Assembly (NCBI RefSeq): GCF_003574655.1
Contig: NZ_QNUM01000003.1
Location: 608,414 to 672,413 of the forward strand
Source: Cohaesibacter haloalkalitolerans
GTDB lineage: Bacteria > Pseudomonadota > Alphaproteobacteria > Rhizobiales > Cohaesibacteraceae
DNA length: 64,000 nt
Direction: 5' to 3'
Numbering within the stretch: position 1 is the first letter of the stretch; the number at the start of each line of letters is the position of its first letter. Positions 35,115 to 44,195 of the stretch are shown here, one piece after another. The notes below the pieces were generated by a model. The model ran no database searches. It had not been told where the DNA came from and was given only the letters and a program-made list of their open reading frames with translations. A program made the translations under genes and the position numbers.

Positions 35115-37193
35115 TTATTCGGCAGCTTCCGACATTGTCATTGGCCAGATCTTTGCCACCATGGTCAGCACGTCATATTGCGCAACCACCTCGTCTCGCT
35201 GGTTGGTCACCTGACAATCCCAGCGGACTTCCCCATGGTCGGCATTCTCCCGCGGGTTGATCTCCTTGCAGGTCAGACGGACTCCGAGGCTGTCGCCAAA
35301 ATAGACAGGCATCATGAAACGCAGATTGTCGACGCCATAGTTCGCCAGCACCGGCCCCGGTTCCGGATCAACGAACAACCCGGCGGCAAAGGAGGCGATG
35401 AGATAGCCGTGCGCCACGCGATCTTCAAAGAAGGGATTGGCTTTCGCCGCGTCGCTGTCCATGTGGGCATAGAAGGTGTCACCAGTGAAATGGGCAAAAT
35501 GCTCGACATCGGCCTCAGTCACGTCTCGTCTGGCCGTGACGATCTGATCACCGATGCGAAGGTCAGCCAGCGACTTGCGGAAAGGATGGATATCCTGTTG
35601 CGCAGGTGCGCCTTCCACCCATTGACCGGTGACCGCCGACAGCATCGACGGCGGCCCCTGAATGGCAGACCGCTGCATGAAATGCTTGACCCCGCGCATG
35701 CCGCCCATCTCCTCGCCACCGCCCGCGCGACCAGGGCCGCCATGGACAAGCGGAGCCAACGGTGAGCCATGCCCCGTGGAGCTTTTGGCCGACGCGCGGT
35801 TACCGATCATCACGCGACCATGGAAGGACGCCAATCCGGTCGCCATTTTGGCAGCAAGACCAGCGTCATCGGTAAAGACCGACGAGACCAGCGAGCCCCG
35901 CCCCTTACGAGCCAGTGCAATGGCTTCCTCGGGGGCGTCATACGGCATCAGTGTCGCCACCGGTCCAAAAGCCTCGACCCCGTGTACCGCTTCAGACGAC
36001 AGAGGGTCGGCACAGCGCAACAGCACCGGCGCCATGAAGGCACCCGCCACATCGTCGCCGGAGACGAGTGCGCAGCTGTCGGGATCACCGGCAACGATCT
36101 CCGCTTCGGTCATCAGTTCGCGGACGCGGACACGGACAGTTTCACGGTCCCTCAGCGAGACGAGTGCCCCCATACGCACGGATGGATCGGAAGGCAGGCC
36201 GATCGGCACCTGCCCAAGCCGCGCCTTGAGCGCATCGACCACTGCCGCTTCATGCACACGGGGCACCAGGATGCGGCGGATCGCAGTGCATTTCTGCCCT
36301 GCCTTGGCCGTCATCTCGCGGGCAACCTCGCGCACGAACAGATCGAACTCTGGCGTGCCCGGACCGGCATCTCCCCCCAGTACCGACGCATTGAGACTGT
36401 CGGCTTCCATGGTGAAGCGAACGGAATTGGCAATGATGGACGACTTCGCCTTGAGCCTCTGCCCTGTCGTCGCCGAACCGGTGAAGGTCACAACATCCTG
36501 CTCGGTCACATGATCCAGCAGATCCCTTGGATCGCCGGTGACGATCTGCAACGCCCCATCGGGAAGAAGGCCGGTCTCCAGCATGCGCCGCACAACCAGT
36601 TCCGTAAGATAAGCTGTCTGGGTCGCTGGCTTGACGAGACACGGCATGCCGGCAATCAGCGACGGCGCGATTTTCTCCAGCATCCCCCAGACCGGGAAGT
36701 TATAGGCATTGATATGAATGGCCACCCCTTCCATCGGTGAGAGAATGTGCTGGCCCATAAAGCTTGCATCCCGCGACAACACTTCAACCGGGCCTTCGGT
36801 CAGCACGCGGGCATTGGGAAACTCCCGCCGGGCCTTGGAAGCGAACGTCAGCATCGTGCCGATCCCACCTTCGATGTCGGGCCAGGAATCCGCTCGAGTG
36901 GCCCCTGTGGCAAAGCTTTCCTCGTAGAACTCTTCCTTGAGGTCCATCAGCTTCAGCCCCAGAGCCTTGAGCATCAGCGCCCGTTGATGGATCGTCATGG
37001 CCCTGAGGGCTGGTCCACCAACAGCGCGGCCCCATTCAAGAGCGCCCCCAAGATCAAGTCCCTCGGTGCCGATCAGGGCATGGACTGCTCCCGTCGCCGC
37101 ATTGGCCACAGGCTCTCCCTCACCTTCACCTGTACGCCAGGCGCCGGCAACATAACTTTCCAGACGGCGTGGTGACAGGGTCACGTCCTTCAT
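35115..37193 (-). CDS. paaZ: bifunctional oxepin-CoA hydrolase/aldehyde dehydrogenase PaaZ
   Basis: Opens the oxepin-CoA ring and oxidises the resulting semialdehyde, 692 residues. ATG 37193 follows GGAAGGAAA. The N-terminal aldehyde dehydrogenase domain (about 1-520) shows INAYNFPVWGMLEKIAPSLIAGMPCLVKPATQTAYLTEL, TFTGSATTGQRLK and the catalytic Cys in MTAKAGQKCTAIRRILVP. The C-terminal MaoC-type hotdog hydratase domain (about 540-692) starts FRKSLADLRIGDQIVTARRDVTEADVEHFAHFTGDTFYAHMD and includes EDRVAHGYLIASFAAGLFV. The standard PaaZ architecture is intact. Last gene of the paaJ-paaABCDE operon. Confidence 0.95.
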   Translation of the reverse strand: MKDVTLSPRRLESYVAGAWRTGEGEGEPVANAATGAVHALIGTEGLDLGGALEWGRAVGGPALRAMTIHQRALMLKALGLKLMDLKEEFYEESFATGATRADSWPDIEGGIGTMLTFASKARREFPNARVLTEGPVEVLSRDASFMGQHILSPMEGVAIHINAYNFPVWGMLEKIAPSLIAGMPCLVKPATQTAYLTELVVRRMLETGLLPDGALQIVTGDPRDLLDHVTEQDVVTFTGSATTGQRLKAKSSIIANSVRFTMEADSLNASVLGGDAGPGTPEFDLFVREVAREMTAKAGQKCTAIRRILVPRVHEAAVVDALKARLGQVPIGLPSDPSVRMGALVSLRDRETVRVRVRELMTEAEIVAGDPDSCALVSGDDVAGAFMAPVLLRCADPLSSEAVHGVEAFGPVATLMPYDAPEEAIALARKGRGSLVSSVFTDDAGLAAKMATGLASFHGRVMIGNRASAKSSTGHGSPLAPLVHGGPGRAGGGEEMGGMRGVKHFMQRSAIQGPPSMLSAVTGQWVEGAPAQQDIHPFRKSLADLRIGDQIVTARRDVTEADVEHFAHFTGDTFYAHMDSDAAKANPFFEDRVAHGYLIASFAAGLFVDPEPGPVLANYGVDNLRFMMPVYFGDSLGVRLTCKEINPRENADHGEVRWDCQVTNQRDEVVAQYDVLTMVAKIWPMTMSEAAE

Positions 37194-37219
37194 GCGCTTT
37201 CCTTCCATTTCACTTCGGT

Positions 37220-37984
37220 TTAGCGGATTTTGAGAGCAGCAAGCTGCGCTTGGGCAGCTTGGGTCCATTCTTCAAGCTGATCCTTGTTGGAGCGATGACG
37301 AAGCCCCATGCGGGCCAGCCGCTCAAAACGCCCGGACCCGACCGCACCAAAGCTATCGGCAACCCTCGGGAACCAGTAGTCCACGGATGCTGCGGCCTCT
37401 GAGCGTCCCTCTTCGGTTGCGCAGATTTCGACGAGCCCGACACGCCCCAGTTCCTTGTGCCGCGCCTCGACGGGGATGATGTCCCGGATCACATCGGCGA
37501 GCGGGATATAGGAAACCTGAGCCAGTTCCCTCAGTTGGATACCCGTTGCAAGCCCCATCAAGAGGTTCATCACGCAGGCATCCGTCCAGCTGATCAGCGG
37601 CGCGTGAAAGACGGACAGACGCATGTCTCCGCCCTGACGGCGCGGGTCGACTTTTGCGTCCCTCGGCTGACGGGTGGCCCAATCATGCGCCCGGTTATAG
37701 AGCGCCTTGTCGGTACCGAAGTCTTCCATGAGGTCGAGCACCTTCTCGGCACTGGCTGCCTTTTCCAGCACAATCCGGCTGGCGGCGATGCGCTGGGAAA
37801 TTCCTGGAGCCCAGTTGATGGCATCGGCAAACCCGGCCGATCCGGCCAGCTCGCTATCCACAAAGGAAGACATCAGCCGCAACAGTTCGGCGCGATAGCG
37901 TGGCGGCACATTGTCCGGCGAGGACAGTTTGCCACCCCCGGCCAGATAGTCCTCGATGGACATGGTGTCAGCGTCATTCATCAT
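37220..37984 (-). CDS. PaaA/PaaC-like ferritin-fold protein, accessory
   Basis: A 254-residue (or 253) helical protein between paaE and paaZ, overlapping paaE by 11 bases. It resembles the phenylacetic-acid catabolic protein family (PaaA/PaaC, di-iron ferritin-like) in LISWTDACVMNLLMGLATGIQLRELAQVSYIPLADVIRDIIPVEARHKELGRVG, where EARHKE supplies one ExxH pair. I could not find the first ExxH motif at the position PaaA has it (DEAGHG), so only half of a di-iron site is apparent. It may be a structural or scaffold subunit in addition to PaaC. I cannot assign a specific role. Confidence 0.65.
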   Translation of the reverse strand: MMNDADTMSIEDYLAGGGKLSSPDNVPPRYRAELLRLMSSFVDSELAGSAGFADAINWAPGISQRIAASRIVLEKAASAEKVLDLMEDFGTDKALYNRAHDWATRQPRDAKVDPRRQGGDMRLSVFHAPLISWTDACVMNLLMGLATGIQLRELAQVSYIPLADVIRDIIPVEARHKELGRVGLVEICATEEGRSEAAASVDYWFPRVADSFGAVGSGRFERLARMGLRHRSNKDQLEEWTQAAQAQLAALKIR

Positions 37985-39050
37985 AGCTCAGCACCACCTT
38001 GTCGGATACGGGAACACACTGGCACGAGAGCACATAGCCCGCCCGCACCTCGTAGTCCTCGAGTGCATGGTTGACGGCCATCTCGACCTCCCCTTCCAGA
38101 ACGCGGGCACGACAGGTCGAACAGACCCCGGCCTTGCAGGAATAAGGCGCGTCCATATCATTGGCCACGGCGGCATCAAGGATCGAATTGCCGTCCTTGG
38201 GCATGGTGAAACTGCGGGTGGCACCATCAAGCGTCACGGATACCGCACAGCTGTTGCCGGTAACGGAGGTCTCTCTGGAAACCGCCGGTTTCACCGCCCT
38301 GCCGGGCTGGGAGGAGGCAAACAGCTCGAACTTGATCTGCTCGTCGGCAATACCATGCTTGCGCAGATTGTCGGCTATGGTCAGCATCAGCGCTTCCGGA
38401 CCGCAGATGAAGGCCGCATCCACACTCTCTGCATCGATCCAGAGATCGAACAACGCATCGAGCTTATGGTCATCGATCCGTCCCGTGAAGAGGTCGATCT
38501 CCTGTCCTTCGCTCTTGAGGATATGGATCACCGACAAGCGGCCAAGATAGATATTCTTCAGGTCCTCGAGTTCCTCGCGGAACATGATGGAATGCATCTG
38601 CCGGTTGGCATAGACCAGCGTGAAGGTCGACTGGGGCTCGCGGGCCAGAATCGTCTTGATGATCGAGATCACCGGCGTGATGCCGGACCCGGCGGCAAAG
38701 CCGAGATAGGTCTTGGCAGTAGCCGGATCGATGGGGGTGAAGAAACGGCCCATTGGAGGCATGGCATCGATATGGTCGCCGACCTTGACCTCTTCATTGG
38801 CCCAGGTCGAGAAAGCCCCACCCTCGACGCGCTTGATCCCCACCTTGAGGCAGCCGTCATCAACGCCCGAGCAGATGGAATAGGAGCGGCGCAGCTCTTC
38901 TGCGCCAAACATCCGGCGGAAAGTCAGATATTGCCCTTGCGTGAAGGCAAAGGCCTCGGCGTCGGCCGGATCCGGTTTCAGGGTCAGGACCACAGCGTCG
39001 CGGGTCTCGCGTCGCACATCGGTCACTTCAAGCGGAGTAAATCGTGACAT
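37974..39050 (-). CDS. paaE: phenylacetyl-CoA epoxidase reductase PaaE
   Basis: Reductase that passes electrons from NADPH to the PaaA di-iron centre, 358 residues. Domains in order are the FAD-binding barrel with LRRSYSICSGVDDG (about 53-66), the NAD(P)-binding domain with YLGFAAGSGITPVISIIKTIL (about 115-135), and a C-terminal plant-type [2Fe-2S] ferredoxin with cysteines in APYSCKAGVCSTCRARVLEG and VLSCQC. This arrangement is that of PaaE. It follows paaD after 21 bases. Confidence 0.95.
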   Translation of the reverse strand: MSRFTPLEVTDVRRETRDAVVLTLKPDPADAEAFAFTQGQYLTFRRMFGAEELRRSYSICSGVDDGCLKVGIKRVEGGAFSTWANEEVKVGDHIDAMPPMGRFFTPIDPATAKTYLGFAAGSGITPVISIIKTILAREPQSTFTLVYANRQMHSIMFREELEDLKNIYLGRLSVIHILKSEGQEIDLFTGRIDDHKLDALFDLWIDAESVDAAFICGPEALMLTIADNLRKHGIADEQIKFELFASSQPGRAVKPAVSRETSVTGNSCAVSVTLDGATRSFTMPKDGNSILDAAVANDMDAPYSCKAGVCSTCRARVLEGEVEMAVNHALEDYEVRAGYVLSCQCVPVSDKVVLSYDE

Positions 39051-39071
39051 GGCAAGCCTCTCCTCTAAGGC

Positions 39072-39611
39072 TCAGATGCATTTGAAATAGTCAAAGGGCT
39101 CCAGACAGTCCTTGCAGCGCCAGGAGGCCTTGCAGGGGGTCGAACCAAACTGGCTGACCCGCTCGGTATGGGTAGATCCGCAGCGCGGGCATGCGACCAC
39201 CAGATTGCCCTTGCCGGTCATGCGGCGGGCACGGGCAGCCATCACGCCACTGGCAGATGTTCCGTCAATCGGCGGCGCGATGCCAAAGGCGCGAAGCTTC
39301 TCGCGCGCCTCGGCGGTGATCCAGTCGCTGGTCCATGGCGGTGACAGGCGCCGTTCAAGCCTCAGCTTGTCCGTGCCCTTCGCGCGCAGCTTTTCCTCGA
39401 TGGCGAGATCGATCACCGCAGTGGCCGGGCAACCCGAGTAGGTCGGAGTGACGGCAACAACGAGCGTGTCACCGTCATAATGCACCGACCGGACGATCCC
39501 CAGGTCCGTAATGGAGACAACGGGGATCTCCGGGTCAGGCACCTCGGCCAACCAGCGCCAGACGACGTCGACAGCCGGCAGCACCGCGGATGTGTTGAGG
39601 GTTGCTGCCAT
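39072..39611 (-). CDS. paaD: phenylacetyl-CoA epoxidase accessory protein PaaD
   Basis: A DUF59/MIP18-type protein needed for assembly of the epoxidase, 179 residues. ATG 39611 (MAATLNTSAVLPAV) lies four bases after paaC; the open frame runs on into paaC out of frame, so the shorter start is used. The DUF59 core WLAEVPDPEIPVVSITDLGIVRSVHYDGDTLVVAVTPTYSGCPATAVI is clear, with the conserved Cys. The C-terminus carries two CxxC pairs (CPRCGS and CKDC) with extra cysteines, consistent with PaaD zinc binding. Confidence 0.93.
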   Translation of the reverse strand: MAATLNTSAVLPAVDVVWRWLAEVPDPEIPVVSITDLGIVRSVHYDGDTLVVAVTPTYSGCPATAVIDLAIEEKLRAKGTDKLRLERRLSPPWTSDWITAEAREKLRAFGIAPPIDGTSASGVMAARARRMTGKGNLVVACPRCGSTHTERVSQFGSTPCKASWRCKDCLEPFDYFKCI

Positions 39612-39615
39612 GGTT

Positions 39616-40452
39616 CTACCAACTGGCTCCCGGATAGGCCCTCTGCAGGAACTGCATTTCGGCCAGAATATAGCCAAGATGTTCGGTATGCCGCCCCAGA
39701 TTGCCTCCCGTCTGGGCAAAGCCCACAGCCCCCGGCACATCAAGCGTAGCCTCGGCAAAGACCGACCGGACAGTTTCATCCCACTCCTTGCGCAAGTCGC
39801 AAGGTCTGGGTGCAATCTCTGCGGCCGCCATGGCGTCATCGACAGCGTCGGTCACGAACATCTCGTCCACATAGGGCCAAAGCTGTTCGACAGCGGCCTG
39901 CATGCGCCGATGGCTTTCCTCCGTTCCATCGCCAAGCCGGACGACCAGATCCGATGAGCGCTCCAGATGATAGCTGGCCTCCTTGACGGCCTTGGCAGCA
40001 ATTTCGGCCACCCGTGGACTGGCCGATCGCGTCAACCATTCCAGCATCAGGTGATGGCGGGCATCGAACAGGAACTGCCGCATCAGCGTGAGTCCCATGT
40101 CCCCATTTGGCAGCTCGCATAGCAGAAGATTGCGGAATTGCAGCGCATCGCGCAAATAGGCCAATGCGTCCGCGTCCCTGCCCTTGTCTTCCACCTCACC
40201 GGCGAGCCCCAGCCACATCTGGGTGTGGCCGATGAGGTCCAGTGCCGTATTGGCCATGGCGATGTCTTCTTCCAGCGCGGGCGCATGTCCGCACCATTCC
40301 GACACCCTGTGCCCCAGAATGAGTGCATTGTCTCCCATCCGGCAGAGCCACGCAAAGAAGGCTGGCGCCAGTGCTGCATCGGCAACAAAGGCGTCTTCAA
40401 CCGGGTTCGAAACATCTTGCTCGGTCGTTTTATTCATACCTTCCGCGCTCAT
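39616..40452 (-). CDS. paaC: phenylacetyl-CoA epoxidase structural subunit PaaC
   Basis: Ferritin-fold partner of PaaA, 278 residues. ATG 40452 overlaps the paaB stop as TGATG; a GTG one codon upstream is also possible. The protein has the PaaC segments FFAWLCRMGDNALILGHRVSEWCGHAPALEEDIAMANTALDLIGHTQMWL, LRDALQFRNLLLCELPNGDMGLTLMRQFLFDARHHLMLEWL and VKEASYHLERSSDLVVRLGDGTEESHRRMQ. In the family PaaC lacks a functional di-iron site and forms the stable core with PaaA. Confidence 0.95.
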   Translation of the reverse strand: MSAEGMNKTTEQDVSNPVEDAFVADAALAPAFFAWLCRMGDNALILGHRVSEWCGHAPALEEDIAMANTALDLIGHTQMWLGLAGEVEDKGRDADALAYLRDALQFRNLLLCELPNGDMGLTLMRQFLFDARHHLMLEWLTRSASPRVAEIAAKAVKEASYHLERSSDLVVRLGDGTEESHRRMQAAVEQLWPYVDEMFVTDAVDDAMAAAEIAPRPCDLRKEWDETVRSVFAEATLDVPGAVGFAQTGGNLGRHTEHLGYILAEMQFLQRAYPGASW

Positions 40453-40739
40453 CACATATGCCCCACTTCATCGGGAATATCGAAGAAAGTCGGGTGACGA
40501 TAGGCCTTGGTCTCGGCCGGATCGAACAGTGGCCCCTTCTCGGACGGGCTTGATGCGGTGATGTCATTCGACTTCACCACCCAGATCGAAACGCCTTCCT
40601 TGCGACGGGTATAGACGTCACGGGCATGGTGGATCGCCATTTCGGCATCCGGCGCATGCAGGCTCCCCACATGGCGATGGTTCAGCCCGTGCTGCCCGCG
40701 AATGAAGACTTCCCACAATGGCCATTCTTTTCTAGACAT
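40452..40739 (-). CDS. paaB: phenylacetyl-CoA epoxidase subunit PaaB
   Basis: A small subunit (95 residues) that bridges PaaAC units. ATG 40739 (MSRKEWPLWEVFIRGQHGLNHRHVGSLHAPDAEMAIHHARDVYTRR) follows GGGGAGGAAA. This N-terminal half is nearly invariant in PaaB, as is EGVSIWVVKSNDITASSP. Translation is coupled to paaC. Confidence 0.95.
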   Translation of the reverse strand: MSRKEWPLWEVFIRGQHGLNHRHVGSLHAPDAEMAIHHARDVYTRRKEGVSIWVVKSNDITASSPSEKGPLFDPAETKAYRHPTFFDIPDEVGHM

Positions 40740-40763
40740 GATTTTCCTCCCCAAATTTTCCGG

Positions 40764-41762
40764 TTACTCGGCTGCCGTCGTAGCCGCCATCCGGCGATGG
40801 GCGGCCTTTTCCGCGTGCGCATAAAGCCCTTCCCGGAACCATTCCCCATCGTCCCAGGCCTTGACGCGCGCACCCAGACGTTCACGGTTGCACGGGCCAT
40901 TGCCCTTGATCACCTCGAAGAACTCCGACCAGTCCGGCTCGCTGAAGTCGTAACCGCCCTTCTCTTCATTCCACCTGAGGTTTTCGTCTGGAATGGAGAG
41001 CCCAAGATAATGGGCTTGCGGCACGGTCTGATCGACAAACTTCTGTCTCAGTTCATCGTTGGTGTTGATCTTGATCTTCCAGGCCATGGACTGGGCAGAA
41101 TGAACGGACTCGGCATCGGAAGGACCGAACATCATCAGTGACGGATACCAGAAGCGGTTGAGCGCATCCTGCGCCATTTCCTTCTGCGCCGGAGTGCCTG
41201 CGGCCATCTTCATCATGATCGCGTAGCCCTGACGCTGGTGGAAACTCTCTTCCTTGCAGATGCGGATCATCGCCCGGCTATAGGGTCCGTAGGAGGTCCG
41301 CTGCAACGGCACCTGGTTCATGATCGCAGCGCCGTCAACCAGCCAGCCCACCGCTCCCATGTCGGCCCAATTCAGGGTGGGGTAGTTGAAGATCGAGCTA
41401 TATTTCATGGCACCCGAGTGAAGCTTCTCCATCAGATCGTCGCGGCTGACACCAAGCGTTTCCGCCGCCGAATAGAGATAGAGCCCGTGCCCGGCCTCGT
41501 CCTGCACCTTGGCCAGCAGGATCGCCTTGCGTTCCAGTGTCGGTGCGCGGGTGATCCAGTTGCCTTCCGGCAGCTGACCGACGATTTCGGAATGGGCATG
41601 CTGTCCGATCTGGCGGATCAGCGTCTTGCGATAGCCTTCCGGCATCCATTCCTTGGGTTCGATCTTTTCGCCCCGGTCGATCCGGTCCTGAAAAGCCAGT
41701 TCTTCAGGCGACATCTCGTCCCGAGACTTCATTCCTTCCGACTTCACCATCTGAGCATACAT
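40764..41762 (-). CDS. paaA: phenylacetyl-CoA 1,2-epoxidase catalytic subunit PaaA
   Basis: Di-iron monooxygenase subunit that epoxidises the aromatic ring of phenylacetyl-CoA, 332 residues. ATG 41762 follows GAGGAGG. The iron-ligand motifs are seen in [20 protein letters not shown] (ExxH, about residue 99) and [16 protein letters not shown] (ExxH, about 190), with the earlier Glu in [46 protein letters not shown] is the usual C-terminus. It is second in the operon, 14 bases after the thiolase. Confidence 0.96.
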   Translation of the reverse strand: MYAQMVKSEGMKSRDEMSPEELAFQDRIDRGEKIEPKEWMPEGYRKTLIRQIGQHAHSEIVGQLPEGNWITRAPTLERKAILLAKVQDEAGHGLYLYSAAETLGVSRDDLMEKLHSGAMKYSSIFNYPTLNWADMGAVGWLVDGAAIMNQVPLQRTSYGPYSRAMIRICKEESFHQRQGYAIMMKMAAGTPAQKEMAQDALNRFWYPSLMMFGPSDAESVHSAQSMAWKIKINTNDELRQKFVDQTVPQAHYLGLSIPDENLRWNEEKGGYDFSEPDWSEFFEVIKGNGPCNRERLGARVKAWDDGEWFREGLYAHAEKAAHRRMAATTAAE

Positions 41763-41776
41763 GTCCGACCTCCTCT

Positions 41777-42982
41777 TCAGACGCGTTCCAGAATGATAGC
41801 GATGCCCTGCCCAACCCCGACGCACATGGTGCAAAGCGCATAACGCCCACCCGTGCGGTGGAGCTGGTAGGTGGCGTGCAGCACAAGCCGCGCGCCCGAC
41901 ATCCCCAGCGGATGACCCATGGCGATCGCGCCGCCATTGGCATTGATGTGAGCCCCGTCCTCGGGCAAACCGAGTTCGCGCAATACGGCGAGGGACTGCG
42001 CCGCGAAGGCTTCGTTGAGTTCGATAACATCCATCTGATCAAGCGACAGCCCGGCCCGCTCCAGAACCCGCCGGGTCGCAGGCACCGGCCCGATCCCCAT
42101 CACCCGGGGGGGAACCCCTGCTGCTGCCATGGCGACAATGCGCGCCTTGGGCGTCAATCCATTGGCCTTAGCCGCCGCCTCGGAAGCAACAATCACGCCC
42201 GCTGCGCCGTCATTGACACCGGAGGCATTGCCCGCAGTGACCGTCAGCTCGGGTCCGTTCACACCGCGCAGCTTTGCCAACGTTTCAACGCTGGTGTCCG
42301 GCCGGGGATGCTCGTCGGTATCGATGATGATCGGATCTCCCTTGCGGCGAGGGATGGTGACCGGCACAATTTCATCGGCAAAGATCCCGGCCTTCTGGGC
42401 AACATCCCAGCGGCGCTGGCTTTCTGCGGCAAACCGATCCTGATCCGCGCGCGAAATGCCATAGTCGGCCGCCACATTGTCCGCCGTTTCCGGCATGCTG
42501 TGGGTACCATGAACCTTGTGCAATGCGGCATTCTTGAAACGCCAGCCGATGGTCGTGTCATACATTTCGGCATTGCGGGAAAAAGGGCTGATTGCCTTGG
42601 CCACCACGAACGGTGCACGGCTCATGCTCTCGACACCACCTGCCACCAGAATGTCGCCATCACCGGAGCGGATCGTTCTGGCCGCCAGCCCGATGGCATC
42701 CATGCCGGAGCCGCAAAGCCGATTGACCGTCGTTCCCGGAACCTCGACAGGCAAGCCAGCCAGCAGCACGGCCATACGGGCGACATTGCGATTATCCTCG
42801 CCCGCCTGATTGGCGCAGCCGAGGATCACGTCATCAACGCGCTCCCAGTCCATTTGCGGATTGCGCTCCAGCAGCGCCTTCAATGGAACTGCCGCCAGAT
42901 CGTCTGCTCGCACCTCGGACAAGGCGCCCCCATATCGCCCGATCGGCGTCCGCACTGCGTCGCAAACAAAAGCTTCCGACAT
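41777..42982 (-). CDS. paaJ: 3-oxoadipyl-CoA/3-oxo-5,6-dehydrosuberyl-CoA thiolase
   Basis: Thiolase that releases acetyl-CoA from the last pathway intermediates, 401 residues. Catalytic residues are the nucleophile Cys in [17 protein letters not shown] (about C90), the His in [16 protein letters not shown] and the second Cys in [13 protein letters not shown]. The N-terminus [41 protein letters not shown] matches the PcaF/PaaJ group, so a role in the 3-oxoadipate pathway is also possible. First gene of the paaJ-paaABCDE-paaZ operon, with a PaaR-type site 43-56 bp before its start. Confidence 0.92.
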   Translation of the reverse strand: MSEAFVCDAVRTPIGRYGGALSEVRADDLAAVPLKALLERNPQMDWERVDDVILGCANQAGEDNRNVARMAVLLAGLPVEVPGTTVNRLCGSGMDAIGLAARTIRSGDGDILVAGGVESMSRAPFVVAKAISPFSRNAEMYDTTIGWRFKNAALHKVHGTHSMPETADNVAADYGISRADQDRFAAESQRRWDVAQKAGIFADEIVPVTIPRRKGDPIIIDTDEHPRPDTSVETLAKLRGVNGPELTVTAGNASGVNDGAAGVIVASEAAAKANGLTPKARIVAMAAAGVPPRVMGIGPVPATRRVLERAGLSLDQMDVIELNEAFAAQSLAVLRELGLPEDGAHINANGGAIAMGHPLGMSGARLVLHATYQLHRTGGRYALCTMCVGVGQGIAIILERV

Positions 42983-43024
42983 TCAAACCTCCCCCCTGAG
43001 ATCTCGCATCGGCCTCATTAATTA

Positions 43025-43038
43025 ACCGACCGTTCGTT
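43025..43038. promoter_or_regulatory. PaaR-type operator before the paaJ operon
   Basis: ACCGACCGTTCGTT matches ACCGNNCGNNCGGT with one mismatch and lies 43-56 bp upstream of the paaJ start codon, where a repressor would block the promoter. Confidence 0.65.
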
Positions 43039-43134
43039 CTACATTAAGGCAAGGAGACCATTGTGCGCAACAGCTTTCAAGCAGTCTTTCGGATGAGAAG
43101 GCCGCTCCGCTTACCCAACATTGGTATAAGAAAA

Positions 43135-43150
43135 ATTCAACATGTTGAAT
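43135..43150. promoter_or_regulatory. 16-bp perfect palindrome upstream of the paaJ operon
   Basis: ATTCAACATGTTGAAT is a perfect palindrome, unrelated in sequence to the PaaR site. It lies about 150 bp upstream of paaJ and could bind a second regulator. Confidence 0.5.
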
Positions 43151-43357
43151 GAATTGACATTTTCCAGTGGCGAGAACACAGTAGAAAATCCACATTCCCG
43201 CTATGGTCCACGCAGTTTCCACCCCCCGGACCAGCCATAGCAAGACGGGGCCAGCCGTCTTGAAAGGCGATAAACCAGACTTTTGGAAGGCGACAGCTTG
43301 GCTTTGGCCAGGCGACTTCGATTGAACGACCGGTCAATCATCGGAATCGCGTTATAT

Positions 43358-43978
43358 CTAGCGGACTTCCCTAGCCAGCCTGCCCGCGAAACCAAGCAGG
43401 AGCACTCCGGAGACCGTGCGGAAGACGCGATACCGGCGCTGGGTCAGGAAGCGTCCACGCAACAGCGAGGCCAGTGTCGAATAGCTGAAGAGGGATCCGA
43501 TTGAGATGGCACAGAAGGTTGAAACCAGAATGACCGCCTGCGGCAGGACTGGCCGACTGGCATCCATCACCTGCGGGAAAATCGCCACGAAGAACAGCAC
43601 CGCCTTGGGATTGGATACCGCCAAGGTGAAGGCCTCGATAAAAAGCTGTCTTGCCAGCACCCCTCGACGCGCCTCGCCTGACAGGTCCAGCTCTTCCCGC
43701 ACGAAGATCAGCTTCAGCCCGAGCCAGACCAGATAGCCGACACCCAACCAATGGAACAGGGTCCAGAGCAGTTCCGACGCCATGACGAATGTCGCCACCC
43801 CTCCGGCGCAGAAACCGCCAGCAACGGCCAGCCCGAGCGCATTGCCCAGAATGGTGGGAATGGTTTTTCTCAGTCCCAACTGGGTGGCTCTTCGGATGGT
43901 ATTGAGAATGGCGGGACCCGGCGTGACGATATTGGTGGTGGCGATGGCAACGAAAGACAGCCAGACAATGAAATCCAT
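43358..43978 (-). CDS. LysE/RhtB family amino-acid exporter
   Basis: A six-helix inner-membrane exporter, 206 residues. The family signature GPAILNTIRRATQLGLRKTIPTILGNALGLAVAGGFCAGGV (about 22-62) is clear, followed by LGVGYLVWLGLKLI and FTLAVSNPKAVLFFVAIFPQVMD. Probably exports an amino acid such as threonine or homoserine; the substrate is not determined. It is divergent from an asparaginase gene 217 bases away. Confidence 0.9.
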   Translation of the reverse strand: MDFIVWLSFVAIATTNIVTPGPAILNTIRRATQLGLRKTIPTILGNALGLAVAGGFCAGGVATFVMASELLWTLFHWLGVGYLVWLGLKLIFVREELDLSGEARRGVLARQLFIEAFTLAVSNPKAVLFFVAIFPQVMDASRPVLPQAVILVSTFCAISIGSLFSYSTLASLLRGRFLTQRRYRVFRTVSGVLLLGFAGRLAREVR

Positions 43979-44195
43979 TGGAAAATCCAGAAGATAAATC
44001 AGAAATGGGAAAACATCCTAGTTGCAACCGATTCCGATGTCCAGCAGTCCGCCAACACAACCAACGACGACACCAGTTCCCTTTGCTGGCTATTCCCGTT
44101 TGACAGGACCGGATGTTGCCGATAAACCCGGCCAACGGTTCCTGATTTGGACGATGCGCAGCGGCTGTGGCAGCTATGGCGCGGAAAGGGTCGAC

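Larger units (their letters stand above)
42983..43357. other. intergenic region with paaJ operon promoter
   Basis: About 375 bases with no supported gene. It holds the PaaR-type site (43025-43038), a separate 16-bp palindrome (43135-43150) and a weak operator-like element at 43325-43338. Confidence 0.5.

Noticed and set aside
43325..43338. AACGACCGGTCAAT as a further PaaR site
   Set aside because: Three mismatches to the ACCGNNCGNNCGGT form, and over 300 bp from the paaJ start, so not counted as an operator.
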